This document shows positions 1 through 63,791 of a stretch of 64,000 nt of DNA, one piece after another. The DNA is from Anoplopoma fimbria (lineage: Eukaryota > Chordata > Actinopteri > Perciformes > Anoplopomatidae), in contig NC_072457.1 of NCBI RefSeq assembly GCF_027596085.1, positions 26,767,331 through 26,831,330 of the forward strand. Direction: 5' to 3'. The notes below the pieces were generated by a model. The model searched no databases, was not told the DNA's origin, and was given only the letters and a program-made list of their open reading frames with translations. Made by a program: the position numbers and the translations under genes. Within the stretch, counting starts at the first letter, position 1, and every line of letters begins with the position of its first letter.

Positions 1-305
1 CACAGTTTTAATGCCCAGAGGATAAAACGTACTTTTCTGAAGCTCTGTCTGAAGTTGTCCGACAGGAAGCCATACAGCACTGGGTTTGCACAGGAGTTGG
101 CGTACGACAGGATGACGGCGAAGAAGTAGATACCGGCAGTGGCGCTGGACTCTGGGATTATGACCACCAGATTGACCATGTTGATGATGAAGAACGGCAG
201 CCAGCAGAGCACGAACACCACCACGATCACCACCACCATCCTCGTCACCTTGCGCTCCGAACGCCGGCGCTTGGTGAAGCCCGCCCGCGCCCCTGACGAC
301 TTCAT
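1..305 (-). CDS. sstr5: sstr5 coding exon 3: ICL3-TM6-TM7 (open at window edge)
   Basis: Begins MKSSG after the acceptor GTGCAG and encodes ICL3 (basic, ERKVTRM), TM6 with CWLPFF, and TM7 with [14 protein letters not shown] and [11 protein letters not shown] possible donor (AAAA|GTACGT, GT at 32-31) follows SFRK, so the exon may end at 33. Reading through also stays open to base 1. The window edge prevents a decision. Confidence 0.87.
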   Translation of the reverse strand, partial: MKSSGARAGFTKRRRSERKVTRMVVVIVVVFVLCWLPFFIINMVNLVVIIPESSATAGIYFFAVILSYANSCANPVLYGFLSDNFRQSFRKVRFILWALKL

Positions 306-2602
306 CTGCACCATGATGATGATGATGGTGAAAAGGATAAATATGTGATGAATGATAACGATGAAAATGATGGGGAGGATGTTGAGTATGATGGAAATTA
401 TCATTATGTTTATGCAGATTTCAGTATGTTATTTAGACATAAGCTTTTGCATTCAGCCTTATACACACACGTATGCACACACCTTGATAACGATAAGTAG
501 GTAGCAGAGGCAAATGATGAGCAGCGGCCCAAAGAAGCCCACCGTGGCAGTGTAGAGAATGAAGGCTGTCGACCACACGTTCTTTGGCTCTGGCCAGTTC
601 ATGTTGCAGGAGTTAAACGTGTCCTGAAGAGAAATGAAATCACTTGAGTAAAATAAATGAAATAGTCAACCATAATCTGCCCAGTCAGACATTGAGTAAG
701 TGTGGAGAAGGGATGTCTGGGATCGAGAAATACAAATTGACATTATCTACTCTCCAGGGGGTTGAAAAAAGCACATTTTGCATTATGGAAGATATTTCCA
801 GACATTACTAGCTGTGCTTTGTGTGCTAAAAATAAACACATGCCAAACCAGCAGGTAACTTGTCCTCTATTTTTATCAAACCAACCACAGCATGTATGAA
901 AGCAATTGCATTCTTAGCCTACCTTTCCTCTGAAAATTGTTGTCTAAGGGGACGTACTGCAATGCTTTTTTCTTTATGTGCACATATAATAGCTTCTGCT
1001 GGAATTATAAGAATTCAAAAGACTTTTATGTTCATCATTTCAACAACTGTATTCTTTCCCCACAGCCTGTCATATCAAATCATGAATTCCAAAAGGAACA
1101 TGTAGACAGAGGTATTCTTACATACTTTACTTTTATTAGAAAAGCTTATTTACACACCCAGCATTTACAGAGCTAAAGAGTTGTGTTTCTGGCCACCTGA
1201 TGGCAAATATAAGTATAATATTTCTCTCCTTTTAGCTCTGTTTTTGGTCCCCTCCAACACAGTTCCCAGCAGGTTGTAGCGAGCAGCAAAAGTGAGCCAA
1301 CAACAGTAAAGTTATAACACCAAAACAATAAGCTGTAAGAAGCTTAAACTCTCCATAAAGCTAAGTAGAAAAACAAATGTTTACAGCAGCTTTGAATTAA
1401 ATAATAAGTGTTTTTTTGACGTATGTTTCATCATTAGTTTGCTATTGGGCATGTTACACCATAAATCACAAATGTCCGTTTCTTTGAATGCACTTATACC
1501 TTTGAAATAGTTTCATCTTGCAACCATGAATGCAACTTTGACAAAACACAAATAAATTTGAACACATGCTGGATAACCTACAGCAAATGTCTCAGTCCAC
1601 CTCAGTTGATTTGTTTACTGTCATAACATGGACGTATTTTCTATTTCTTAAGAGCAACAAAGTGTGTTTGGCAAAATAGCAAATTCCTTTAATTCTGATC
1701 TTGTGACATGTATTTTGTATTCATATTTGTTTTTATCCCTTATTTTTAAAGAGTCATCTTAATACATCAGGTTAAAGAAAATCAAATTAGAAAGAAATGA
1801 TTATTATTAATAATAAGTTGCTATGGGGGAAGTAATACAGTTGTACTTAAATAATCTAAAACTATCTGTTTAAATAAATTCCTTATTAATGTCAATTTGA
1901 GAAGGAACTACAGGGATGAGCTCACTGTGTTGTGACCTTTTGACTGAACTGAGTAGTAGTTTTTTAATCAGGGGCATCTAATAATCGAAGCTAACGCTCC
2001 TTAATAGCAATCAGTTTATACCTGAACATCAGAAAAGATGACCACGGGCAGAACCACCACGAAGGACACGGCCCACACGGCTGCGCTCACCACCTTGGCC
2101 ACGCGGGGGTGTCTCCACTTGGTGCTGCGGATTGGATGAACCACAGCCAGGTAACGATCGATGGACATGACCGTCAGGCAGAAAATAGACGTGAACTGGT
2201 TCATAGAGTCTGCCGTCATGACAACGCGGCATAGGAAGGAGCCAAAAGGCCAAAAGGAGAGCACGTTCTGTGTGGTGAGGAAGGGGAGCCCGATGATGTA
2301 GAGCTCATCGGCCACGGCCAGGTTCAGGATGTAGATGTTGGTGACTGTCTTCATCTTGGCATAGCGCAGCACCACATAGATGGCCAGAGTGTTGCCGGTC
2401 AGACCCACCATGAAGACTGTGAGGGAGATGACTGCTGTCATCAGAGTGCTGCTGCCCTGAAAAGGGACGCTTTGGGTGGACAGGTTGGAGGAGACGTTGA
2501 AGAGGCGGGGGTAGGAAAAGAGGAAGGGCGAGGGGTGGCTGCAGAGGACGAGTTGAGGTCTGATCCCAGAGGAAACCCGTAGGTCTGGTCCAGGGGCTCC
2601 AT
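1..2602 (-). CDS. sstr5: Somatostatin receptor type 5 gene, 5' part (runs off left edge)
   Basis: Rhodopsin-family, Gi-coupled receptor for somatostatin peptides at the plasma membrane. Three exons are visible: 2602-2022, 623-483 and 305-1. Together they give TM1 to TM7. Seen directly: the SSTR-typical TM1-ICL1 motif [29 protein letters not shown] after TM3, CWLPF in TM6, and [13 protein letters not shown] (NPxxY) in TM7. Agreement with mammalian SSTR5 rather than SSTR2 or SSTR3 includes [14 protein letters not shown], the exon 1 end SDVQ, NWPEP in ECL2, [11 protein letters not shown] in TM5 and SDNFRQSF after TM7. A start codon beginning MEPL also matches. Synteny with pkd1 supports sstr5. 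Odd points: the coding region is split by introns, whereas mammalian SSTR coding regions are normally single-exon, and the N-terminal frame is broken (see the exon 1 entry). The C-terminal tail is outside the window. Confidence 0.9.
483..623 (-). CDS. sstr5: sstr5 coding exon 2: ECL2-TM5
   Basis: A 141-nt, phase 0/0 exon. The acceptor CTTCAG ends at 624 and the donor GTGTGT starts at 482. It encodes the ECL2 cysteine region (SCNMNWPEP) and TM5 ([19 protein letters not shown]). These residues follow SDVQ and precede KSSG exactly as in the continuous mammalian protein, so the split is clean. Confidence 0.88.
624..2021 (-). other. sstr5 intron 1, with a dispersed-repeat fragment
   Basis: A 1.4-kb AT-rich intron with no coding signal. 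Bases about 1190-1330 contain the phrase 'tttttagctctgtttttggtc...ccaac'. A related phrase recurs in the same orientation at about 34404-34445 (tttagccgtgtttttggtc...ccaac) in pkd1 intron 8. That suggests two copies of one dispersed non-autonomous element, family not identified. Confidence 0.5.
2022..2602 (-). CDS. sstr5: sstr5 coding exon 1: N-terminus to ECL2; one-base frame break
   Basis: The exon encodes the extracellular N-terminus and TM1 to TM4, ending in SDVQ before a GTATAA donor (bases 2021 downward). The proposed start is the ATG at 2602-2600. It has a good context (CACAATGG) and begins MEPLDQ like human SSTR5 (MEPL). However, that frame ends at a TGA about 50 codons on. The receptor frame, with N-glycosylation motifs NVSS and NLST just before TM1, lies one base out of register. 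It has no ATG until 2441, at the edge of TM1. An upstream TGA closes the receptor frame. The likeliest cause is a missing base around the T4/C5 runs near 2510-2525, either an assembly error or a real allele. If ATG 2441 is used instead, the protein would lack its glycosylated tail. Confidence 0.75.
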
Positions 2603-2870
2603 TGTGGGTGTCAGAGGGAATATGGTGCCTCAGGGTCCAGATGCAGATTTGTCACCGCCTGCTGTTTACACTGATTTAGAAGAGAACCTTTACTTCTGCC
2701 ATGCTGGTTCATTCCATGCTTGATTTGGAACAGTATTTTAATCACTATACAAGATATCAGATTAAAACAAACAAAAAGTTGTTTGACCTTTCTGAATTAT
2801 TATCTAATCTACATTTAAGTGTGCGCTCTGACCACAGCTGGGGACCGGTACTCTTTATTCGGTGAGTAAT

Positions 2871-3193
2871 GTAAGATCAGGGCCTTAGACTCCCTCACCG
2901 CTTTTAAATCAAGTCTTAAAACTCACCTGTTCCTCTCTGCCTTCCCCTAGGGTCTTGATAATTTGGATTGCTTGTGTTTGGGTGGTTGTTCGGTTTTAAT
3001 AGATATTCTTAGATTTCATTATGATTAAAATTAATTAATTAATTTAAATTTTTATTTTATTTTTTGTTTGTTTTTAGTGTTTTATTATTATATTTGATTA
3101 TTGTGATTGTTCTACCCTGTGCAGCACCTTGAGATTTCTTTGTATTTTAAAGTGTGCTATATAAATAAAATCCATTATTATTATTATTATTAA
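2871..3193 (+). mobile_element. Non-LTR retrotransposon 3' end (L2/Rex-like)
   Basis: A short in-frame stretch reads ALDSLTAFKSSLKTHLFLSAFP then stop. This is the style of the ORF2 C-terminus of fish L2/Rex-type LINEs. It is followed by a 3' UTR ending 'gtgctatataaataaaat' and an ATT-rich tail. The same architecture occurs at 12655-12962. It is 5'-truncated, as is usual for such copies. Subfamily not certain. Confidence 0.6.
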
Positions 3194-3823
3194 TGAGCCA
3201 AATCCAAAGATAAAATGATTTGACAAGTATCCTACATTTTAACACGTTTTTAACAGTGTCGTGTCCAGCTGTAACTGTTGCTCCTCTCCGGTGCCTTTAA
3301 GTGTTAAACTCTCATTCTGACCCTGCAAACACACATCAGTGCCACAGCTTTTACGCAGGCAGATCTTTTTCTTTTTTTTTACTACAAGCGCTATAATAAT
3401 GCCTGCTTTATGAAAATAGGTGATAGTGCTGTTCATTTAGGTCATGACTGCAATGGTAGTACATCAACTCTGCTTAATGCCCTAAATAATCTTAATACTC
3501 TCATGCAAAGCTACATTTTTCAATATTAATGATTTACTCAGAGATGAGAAGACGAGGACGTGCTTACTTTGGGAAGCAGCGAGAAGCAAAGAAAAGTCTT
3601 TGTGTGATCAAATCAAAAGTAGTAGATCTCCAAAATTCAATTTCTCGTTTCCAATTCAGTCTTCTGATTCTCCAATTATTCTCCAGGATCGATGGACAGC
3701 TTGTGTCCGAGCTCCCGGCTGTTCGCTGTCCGTGGTGCTGAGCAGGTTGTCTCCAGGCTTCTCCTACGTCTTTCAACTTTCTTTCCACAAAGCTCTGCTG
3801 TTTCTTTTTGAGGCGATTTTTTT

Positions 3824-3896
3824 GAAAGAGAGAGAGAGAGAAAGAGAGAATGCGAGAGAGAGAGAGAAAGAGAGGGAGAGAGAGAAACAGAGAGAA
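3824..3896 (+). repeat. Imperfect (GA)n purine tract
   Basis: About 73 bases of GAGAGA with occasional AAA and one TGC interruption, in intergenic sequence. Confidence 0.9.
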
Positions 3897-4389
3897 CCTT
3901 ACTGCTTCAGAAAACGCAGAGGGAACATGGAGTGTGGGTGCAGTGTGACATTTGTCTCTCTTTGTTTTTGGGAAATTTAACTCAGCACATTAAAGCAACT
4001 AGTTTACATTCCGTTTTATAAGCTTGTATGTACCTGTGCTCTACTTTTTCTGCTGGTCAATAGCCCAATGCTACTCTCTTTACTTTAAATTCCAATATGG
4101 TCATCTGACAACTTTAGTTAGTCATTTTGCAGATTATTAATTTGACAGAATATATGATCATCATAAACATTAGGATGTGCTTTAGATTAAGCCCCCAAAC
4201 TGTCTTTAGTTACAAAGTCACTTTAGTGGTATCTAGTGGTGATGTTGCAGAATGCAATCAACTTAATTCCCCTTCTCTCACTCTTCCCTTTCCAAGCGGT
4301 TCAGAGAACAACAGTGGCCATTAGGTAATATAAAAACATAAATTGTTCTATACAGCTAGCGTTTGGTTGTCCAGTATAGGCTGCTGTGG

Positions 4390-4680
4390 GACTACGTAAA
4401 CAGGTCCCGCTCCCTATGTAGATATAAACGGCTCATTCTAAGGTACTGAAAACACAAAGATTCTTCCTTTAAGGTAATTATACACTAATGAAAACATAGT
4501 TATGAATATTATATTCCATTTCTGTCACTAGATACCCTTTTATCCCACTCCCTGGACCTTCAAAGATGCTTTTAACTGGATATATCTTGTAAACAAACAG
4601 TTATGTTTACATTCAGTGACAATAAAGTACAAAACAATCAAAACACAAACTCCACATAAAGTACCTTTAATTACAGACCA
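4390..4680. mobile_element. Possible non-autonomous transposon/SINE fragment
   Basis: The stretch from 'ggtcccgctccctatgtag' to about 'ccctggaccttcaaagatgc' resembles from memory a dispersed repeat common in fish intergenic DNA. I cannot identify termini or target duplications, so class and limits are uncertain. Confidence 0.3.
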
Positions 4681-6169
4681 AAGACCAGTGCTTTTTGCTG
4701 AAGACACTTATGCTAACTGGATACTGCCTGGCATGTCTATAAGTACAAGGTAAGTCTTTTTTTAGAAGATGCATACAGTAAAATAGAGCCGATCCAACAC
4801 AACCACACAGAATAAACCTGAATATGACTGGATTTGCCTGATCCAGACCAAGAAGGCAGCTTCTGTGCAGTAATGTTCAGTTAAAACATTTCTGTGTACA
4901 GGGCTGATATACAAGCATCAATACCCATATCAATCAAGTATTTCCTTGTTTGCTGTCCGTCTACATGTATATTGTAAGTCTGAACTGTATGAACTGTAGT
5001 AGTAATTTCCTTTTTAAATATAATATATTTTGGCATTTCGCCTTCATGAGACAGCACAATAAAGACAGATACAGGTTTCATAACATCCACCAAAGGTGGT
5101 TGGCTGAAGTCAAACCGGGGACATTGCAGTTGCCTGGTATGTGTTTAATGCGTACTGACCCTTTAATCACGACCTTACCTGAGATACACAAGGGTCTTCT
5201 TCGTGTTAATTGTGGACGACACTAAACAAGAAGAACCTTTATCTGTGAGTGGCGGTGCTTTGTTTCTTTTGTCCCTGCCACTACCCTGCATATACTGTTT
5301 GATATTTGGAGTCGTGCTGGCTGCCACTTTCCATTATAGTGAAGAACCAGCCATCTGGAAAATGGTCGAATACCAGCAGGGCTGGCCAACAAGGGGCCAC
5401 TGGGACATTTAACGAACAGATAACATTCATAGCTTGAACTCTATTCATTGTTTTCTTCCTTTTATAATCTAAATCAATACTGTGCAGAAAATTTCAAGAA
5501 AAATGTGGTTCAGACTGCAGGTTATGTGATAGGTTTGATCTAGTCTATTACACCTAGTTGCACGTTGCTTGGACATGGTGACACTCAAGTGGGAGCTAAA
5601 GCAATCCAGCTGTACTGTAAGTGCTTTGACTTAACTAAGAGAAAACCTTTTCTCCTTGACATAAATATTGTGGTGTGTTGAAATCAAGGTCAAGTGGACA
5701 TGTGTTCTGCCACAACATAACACTTCCACTGCCACATTCTACAATGTGAAAGCACACTGACGATTCTTTTAGCATTAAGTTAGCGTTTAATGTCCTGCTG
5801 TTGAATGACTTCGACTCATGGCTCTCGCATGCTAAATAAGGTTTCCAATGCAGCCACTCAGTCATTCCTGGAGACACAGCTTCCGAGCACAGAAACGCAG
5901 AAACAAGGGGATTTGTTCAATCCCCTGTTGATATTATTTGTACATTTTGCAAAGTAAAGAACTCAAACTTGTAGTTCACAAATGTTGAATTAGTATGCAC
6001 ACACACACACAGACATACACAATTGGACAGTAGAGCATCAGACAGGGCATTTACATCATGATGCTCATACGCTTCTATGATCATAACATTTATTCCTGAT
6101 ACATTGATTTGTAGTTGATCATTTTACCACTTTTTTTCTTCCTTCTCTGCAGGAAACATGGTTGTAATA

Positions 6170-6170
<1 letters not shown>

Positions 6171-6237
<67 letters not shown>
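6171..6237 (+). repeat. (CA)n microsatellite, 67 bp
   Basis: Perfect CA dinucleotide array in intergenic DNA. Confidence 0.98.
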
Positions 6238-6240
<3 letters not shown>

Positions 6241-7749
6241 CTGACGTAAACACACAGTCTCGAGTGTCAGGTGGGTAAAGACGTGAAGGTTTACCCCCAT
6301 CTCCAGAACAATCCCCTGCAGTGAAGCTATCACACAGCCCGAGGGTTGACCTTACCAGCCTGTCAAAGTACATTATTGTCCTGTGGGCAGTGTGTAAGTG
6401 AGAGAGAATGAGACATGGCTGGCCAAGGAAAAAAGAGAATGATAATATCAGTATCAGTGAAAACACAGAAGGAAAGCAGCTTCATACTCTATTGCTCGAA
6501 ATTCAAACATATAAGAGAAATGTTAATTAAATATAGGAAAAACAGGGTACATGGAAAACACAATATACTCCTGAGAACACATCCAAGAAGCCTACAAAAT
6601 GAGAAATTATATATTTTTTAGATCCTGAGAATTACAGCACTCAAACAAATACAAAATGGAAGAAATCGGAACATCTCAATTCAAACAATTGTCTGGAAAC
6701 AGTAGAGGACATATTCAGTATAGAAAAGGTGATTTACAACATCAATAAAAACAAAAAGTTGTTGGAAAAAAAGATGAACTTAATTAAATTAAGTAAAGGT
6801 AATTGACTGACAACATATAGTATAAATGTTTGTTGCAGTGATTACTGTGGAAAAGTAGCCACTGTGTCACATACATAAAAAATAAACTATCTCGCCCCTA
6901 GCTTACTCTCTCTTTTCTTCTGTCATAAAGAAACAACACAAAAAAATAACTGTCTATAATTGACCTGTCTTATACCTCACTAAACACAGCCCCGATAAGG
7001 TTGAGAAGTTTTACCTTTTGTATATTCAAGTTTTACCAAAGATCATCAACCAGTCAGTGTGGTCATTTCATATCATACAATTAAGACATGTATGTAACCC
7101 GTTTAGTGGCTTGTGCTCTGGTGGAGAACACTACTGCGAGCTGTTTGGCCTTAGTGCATCCGCTGGATATTAATACCTCCAAGTCTCTGCGAGTGTGAAT
7201 GAATTATCTTCTTTTCTGTATGTTCACTATTGTGTAGCAGTGACTGGCAATGCTCTCACTGCCAACGTCTAAGAAAACGTCCTTCAGGGTTTTACAATGA
7301 CAGTCAACAAAGAATCGTGATGAATGTTTGTGTCGATGAAAGATCTTCAAAAAACTTTTTTCTCAGTCTCTGTTTTGAACTGTTGACTTGATGCTGTAGC
7401 TTTAACATGATGTACCATCTAATCATTGTGACATGTGTACAGTATACTTTCTTATGGAAAAGAAGAACAGAAATACAAACTATTTGACTTAGTCATGTTT
7501 ATGCATATATGGTAGCATCGCATTATTGATCCTAAGAAGTTGAGGTATTCCAATATAAAATTCTTGAAAAAAAAAAATCTCTAATTGTTGTTTTTTTTTA
7601 AATTCAAGATTAAAGACACCAGAATCCCCAATTCAATTTTTGTCTGTCTTCGCACAGATCAATGGCAGTATCACTTCTAGCACTTCTCACAAATGACTGC
7701 TGCTATCACTGACTAATGATAGGAAGGTTCTACAGTTCTGTCACAATTG

Positions 7750-7976
7750 TAATGTCTGGTATAATAACTGCAGAGGAGGTGAACATGATGGAAACAAGCT
7801 TCTTCTCACTGTTATGCATTTCATCTTTGTTTTCAGTGAACTGAATGTAGGTCAATGATAATGTCTGGTTAATAACTGCAGAGATGGAAACTTCTTCTTC
7901 TTCTTTATGCATTTCATTCTTCTTTTCTTCTTCGGTCATGATCTTTTCTGGAGACTTCTTCTTCTTCTTCTTCTTA
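7750..7976 (+). repeat. Imperfect tandem duplication with CTT expansion
   Basis: The phrase 'taatgtctgg..aataactgcagag' followed by 'atggaaac...ttatgcatttcat' occurs at about 7750-7833 and again at about 7859-7920. That is one imperfect repeat of about 109 bp. In the second copy the C/T-rich part has become (CTT)n, and another CTT run lies at 7955-7976. Confidence 0.7.
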
Positions 7977-8749
7977 CCCTCTTCTGGTTTATAATACTAT
8001 CATCATCTCTTCTTTGCCACAACCTCAATTCCCTGTCTTTCCGCCTTTGACAACATCTCTTCCATTCCTCCATCTGTCTCAACCTCTCCAGACCCCACCC
8101 ACCCCACCCACCCTTCCCTCTTCCTGTAACCCTACAATAACACAGACGGAGGCCTCAGTAAGTGCTGTTTTCCTGGCCGGACTGGAGGACCCTCCCCATA
8201 ACCAAACAGGAGCCAAGCTCATTTTACCTCCACCCAGTCCAGACTGGACCAGTCCAGGCCAGACAAGCACAAAATACTACATTTCATGCATTTGGATGAA
8301 GTGGTTCAGCAGTGCAGCTTCATTAGTCAACAGGATGAACTAACAAGTATATCGACTGTTTGGCCAAAATCCATATTCTGATACTTTTAAAGAAAGTTTC
8401 TGGCATCCATATACGGTATATCATAATATCACCAACATTTGTGTCTAAGATAAAACCTTAATTAGCTCATTGTGTTATTATTTGCCATGGCAACCACCAC
8501 TTTGTTCTACTCTTAAATATCTCAACAACTATCGGATGGAGTGCCATGAAATTTGGTACAATCAATCCTCTCAGGAGGAACTTGAATAACTTTGGTCGAA
8601 TCACTTTTTATGTTGGAATTGTAATTTGTCCAATACTATGGTTTATGACTAAATATCTGCAAAAATACATTAATTTCAGTCAATCTTTATTTTATGGGTC
8701 TCTGTCACGAATCCTTGCGACCTCTCACTCTTTCATTCATTCATTCTTT

Positions 8750-9062
8750 CATTTCCTTTCAACCCTTTTCCCACCATGTCCACCACCTGCTCCTCCCACT
8801 AACTCACCTGCTTCCCATCTCCATCTCTTGCCTCAGTGGTATATTTCTTCACCAGTTTGTCTTTTGCATGACACCAAGCTTTTCAGCATTCCTGTCTGAA
8901 CTTACCTGCCTGATTCCCCGGACCCCCTATTCCTTCTCTGTTTGCCCACCTGCTTTTTGACCTCTGCCTGTTTATTGCATTAAAGATTTTGAACTTCCTC
9001 TTAACTCACTATCTCGAATTCAGCTCCTGGTTTTCTGCCTTTTCTGTGAAGGCTACCAATAA
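8750..9062 (+). mobile_element. Possible retroelement 3' fragment
   Basis: C/T-rich sequence with 'gcattaaagattttgaac' and 'aataaaggttt' resembles the 3' portions of dispersed fish retroelements. No coding remnant or target-site duplication is visible, so this is a weak call. Confidence 0.25.
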
Positions 9063-11538
9063 AGGTTTTAATACAATTTTCTTTAAAACATTTGCCATTT
9101 ATCTGTTAATCCATTGAAAAGTTCCTGGAAAGGTCAACATCATTTGCAAATAGATATAGGGAAAATGAGACAGGCCGGTAAAATATAGTGTTAGTTTCAC
9201 AGCCTACTCATCAGATTCAGCTGTACTTTGTGTTTAATGCTAATTAGCAAATGTTAACATGCTAGCACACAAAACTGAGATGGTGTACGTATAATTTCAT
9301 TATATTATTGTGTTTATGTATTATATGTGTATCTATTATCTTGTATACAGTTTTCCTGCTAAACATCAGCATCCTAGCATTGTTATTATTAGCATGTTTG
9401 TGTCTTTATGAAATGTGGGCTTTTGAAGGCCTTTTAGACTCCAAGACTGTAATCACTGGAGATGCAATTGAGAAATGATCTAAAGCTTAATTATTAAACA
9501 AGTATCACCCCAAGATGAAATGTTCACTGTTAAATACACACCATCTTGGATCAAATCATGACATGCATTAAGCTAAAACTCTGGTTATAATGCTTCTACT
9601 TGATAAAAAAAAAAATCTTGTTTTCATTCTTCCCGTTTTCCAAGCAGTATAGCAGGGCTTTACAAACTCATACAAAAATATAAAATATGCAAAGCTGAGC
9701 CTGGAGGAAATGTGTACAAACGATGACAGTTTCTGGGTGGAATATTTCACTCAATCTAAACATCCTACTTCCATTGAGAGTTGGAACACACTGATACAGA
9801 ACATATGAGCTATCACAGTCTGAAATAAGATGGTTTTACAAGCTTAAAGGAGAAACAAACTTATTGACTATAGCATCATACTCTTAGGTATTGAAATAGT
9901 GCAAATTCACTACAGTGACAGTTACTCGCTGTGAATTTTTTTGAATTATTTGGCCTGAAAACATTTGATCCACTCGCTCTTCCATTCACACATGTTTTGC
10001 TTCTCAAGTATGAACTCTGCAATGAAATGCTGCCAATGAGGATAAGAGAGCGCAAGAGTTATTGTGGAACTATTCTTTTCTTTGTACAGAGCACCAGATG
10101 CCTGCAGCGAGGATTGCTGGGCACAGGCCAAGTCAAATACACAGGAAACACCTCTAACACGGGGGGGCTGTCACATTGTAAAATGTGGGATAAGTTTTAC
10201 AACTGTCATTTCACAATCAAATCACAGTAGATCTGAGTCATTTCCACACTTCAGATGAAAAATGTCACATCTCTGTGGGAGAAGGAGGCCATATCAGCAG
10301 CAGCTAGACTTATCACTGCCTCAAGATAAAGGAATGCATAGTGATCTCTTACTCCCGAAAAATTCATGCATTTTTGTACTTTTTTATCTTTTACATTTTT
10401 TCAGAATCCATCTAGCAGAGGCTGTAAAAGGGGGCACAACTTTCCTCCACTGACATGTAGCTCTTCTTCTGCAGAGATAATGAAATGCAGGCACACATGC
10501 ACATGTACTGATTAGTTCATGCTGCTTTCGCAAATTGTAAATGTGTTGTTGTGCCACTGAAACATCTATACATTCCATCTAAATTTAAATTGGTTGTGGC
10601 TTGAACAGAATTTATAAAGCTTCCACCTTCGCTTGGCTCCATGTCATGCAGAGTTTTTTAAGTAGCACAAAACACCCAGAGACAGACTTTTATCAATACA
10701 GACCTGCCGGATGAAAAACATCCATCGCCTCCTCCAAAGCACTACTGAGGAGTGTAAAGGGAGGGAAAACACAGAAAAGTGTTCAAAATATATGACACAA
10801 AGTGCTATTGTTAATTAAATAGTGAACATTGACAGGTATATTATCTGGTAATGTTAAAAAGGGGGAAAAAACTCACATCGACAATGCACAACCCCTATTA
10901 GTTTATTATTAGAAACACATGATGAAGCCCAGAGAGACTCAGTATTTCAGGCAGGAGAGCCGTTACCTTTAATGTAATGGGCCATCTGGTGTCTGCCCCA
11001 ACCTGAAAATAACAGCACCAATATGAGGAAAAAGCTTGTGATTAAAATTCACATTTGAGCCCACAACACAACACTCTGCCTATCTGATGTTGTTTTTATT
11101 TTCTCTAAAGGTGTTTGTTTCTCACGCTTTGTAATCAGCGCTGGGTGGGATGGGAGCACTGGTAGTGATCGACAGAAGGAATAAATTGAACTTTGCACCT
11201 TGAGCAAGGCTGTATTATCACTGGGGAAAGCAGTCAAGAACCCCCAAGAACAGCCCCAGACCCTCAGGGTCCCTGAATCCTATTAATATTATTCATTGGA
11301 TATCGGTTGATATCACTAATTTAATTGGTTTGTAATGAAGTGCTTATTTGTTTGGGGACATGTGGCTAACACTACTGTTCCATGTCAGTTTTAAATGTCA
11401 AAGGGTCATTGTTTTATTAAATGTCTCACCAGAGTGTCAAATTGCTACATATTCCTCAATAAATATGTGTTTATGCCTTGAGGTCCACCAGCCTGTCAAT
11501 CAGTAACTACCATGGTAAAAGTGAGACAACCACAAATA

Positions 11539-11800
11539 ATAAGATAAGATAAGATAAGATAAGATAAGATAATCCTTTATTAGTCCCGCAGCGGGGAAAT
11601 TTGCAGGCTTACAGCAGCATAGAGTTAAAGTGCACACAAGAGACATAGTAAAGAAAGACAAGATAAAAATAAAAATGAAAATAAAAAAATAAAAATAAAA
11701 TAAAAAAACAAGTATTATAAATAAGCAATAAAAACAGTAGAAAAACACAATAACTGAAATATAATATTTACAGACAGAAGAAAAAAAACTATATTAACTA
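11539..11800 (-). mobile_element. Dispersed repeat with (AAGAT)n tail, copy 1
   Basis: A run of AAGAT units (11541-11572) is followed by 'aatcctttattagtcccgca' and 'gcggggaaatttgca'. The reverse complement of this block recurs at 21625-21673, ending in (TATCT)n. This marks a common fish non-LTR or SINE 3' tail, here in minus orientation. The A-rich sequence to about 11800 may belong to it. Confidence 0.65.
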
Positions 11801-11939
11801 TTATTGCACAGTTAATATCAAGTAAAATGCACATTTTTTAAATACTTTTTGTAATTATTTTGATTGTATTTGTAAGTTGTGTTTAATACAAAACTGTGAG
11901 TAGAATATTAGACCAAGTGGTTCTACATGTAAAGGAAGG

Positions 11940-12269
11940 AGGGCCCAGCGGCGGCTCAGATAACTGCATGGAGTGGAAAGAGGAGGAGAGAGGAAGTTCT
12001 CCAAAACTTTTTTTTTTTTTTTTTCCCTGAAAGGATTCTGGAGAAGCTCCGTTAGATTTCCAGAAGAAGGGGATCCGATCAGAAGAATAAAAGAAAGTGG
12101 AGAGATAACGAAACAAAAAGTTCATCCCTCCTTCTCTCTCTGTCTCCTCACAGGAGAGCCGTGGGAAAGAAAGGAGGACGCTGTTTGTTTGCCTTTGTCC
12201 CGTGTAGGTGGCTTCCTTCCCAGCCTGAGAGGACTTACACCATCAGAGGCGATGAGATGTGAGTGAGCT
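11940..12269 (+). promoter_or_regulatory. pkd1: pkd1 5' UTR / proximal promoter region (inferred)
   Basis: Purine-rich and T-run sequence directly upstream of the proposed pkd1 start at 12270. No TATA box or definite transcription start is recognised. Short upstream reading frames are present: ATG at 11968 (stop after about 30 codons), ATG at 12252 (four codons, TGA at 12264-12266, in frame with the main start) and ATG at 12257 followed at once by TGA. The last two end just before the main ATG and could dampen initiation or feed re-initiation. This is inference from sequence only. Confidence 0.45.

Positions 12270-63791
<51,522 letters not shown>

Larger units (their letters stand above)
2603..11939. 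other. Intergenic region between sstr5 and pkd1
   Basis: About 9.3 kb between two divergent genes. I find no exon with splice signals and a recognisable protein. The open frames here are short and lack family motifs. It contains the retroelement 3' end at 2871, a GA tract, one (CA)n array, a local duplication with CTT runs, and possible retroelement fragments near 4390 and 8750. The rest is AT-rich sequence in which I see nothing assignable. Promoters of both genes should lie at its ends, but no clear TATA or CpG-rich core stands out. Confidence 0.6.

Noticed and set aside
8014..8343. Proline-rich 109-codon frame upstream of pkd1
   Set aside because: C/T-rich low-complexity sequence, no splice context or family motif.
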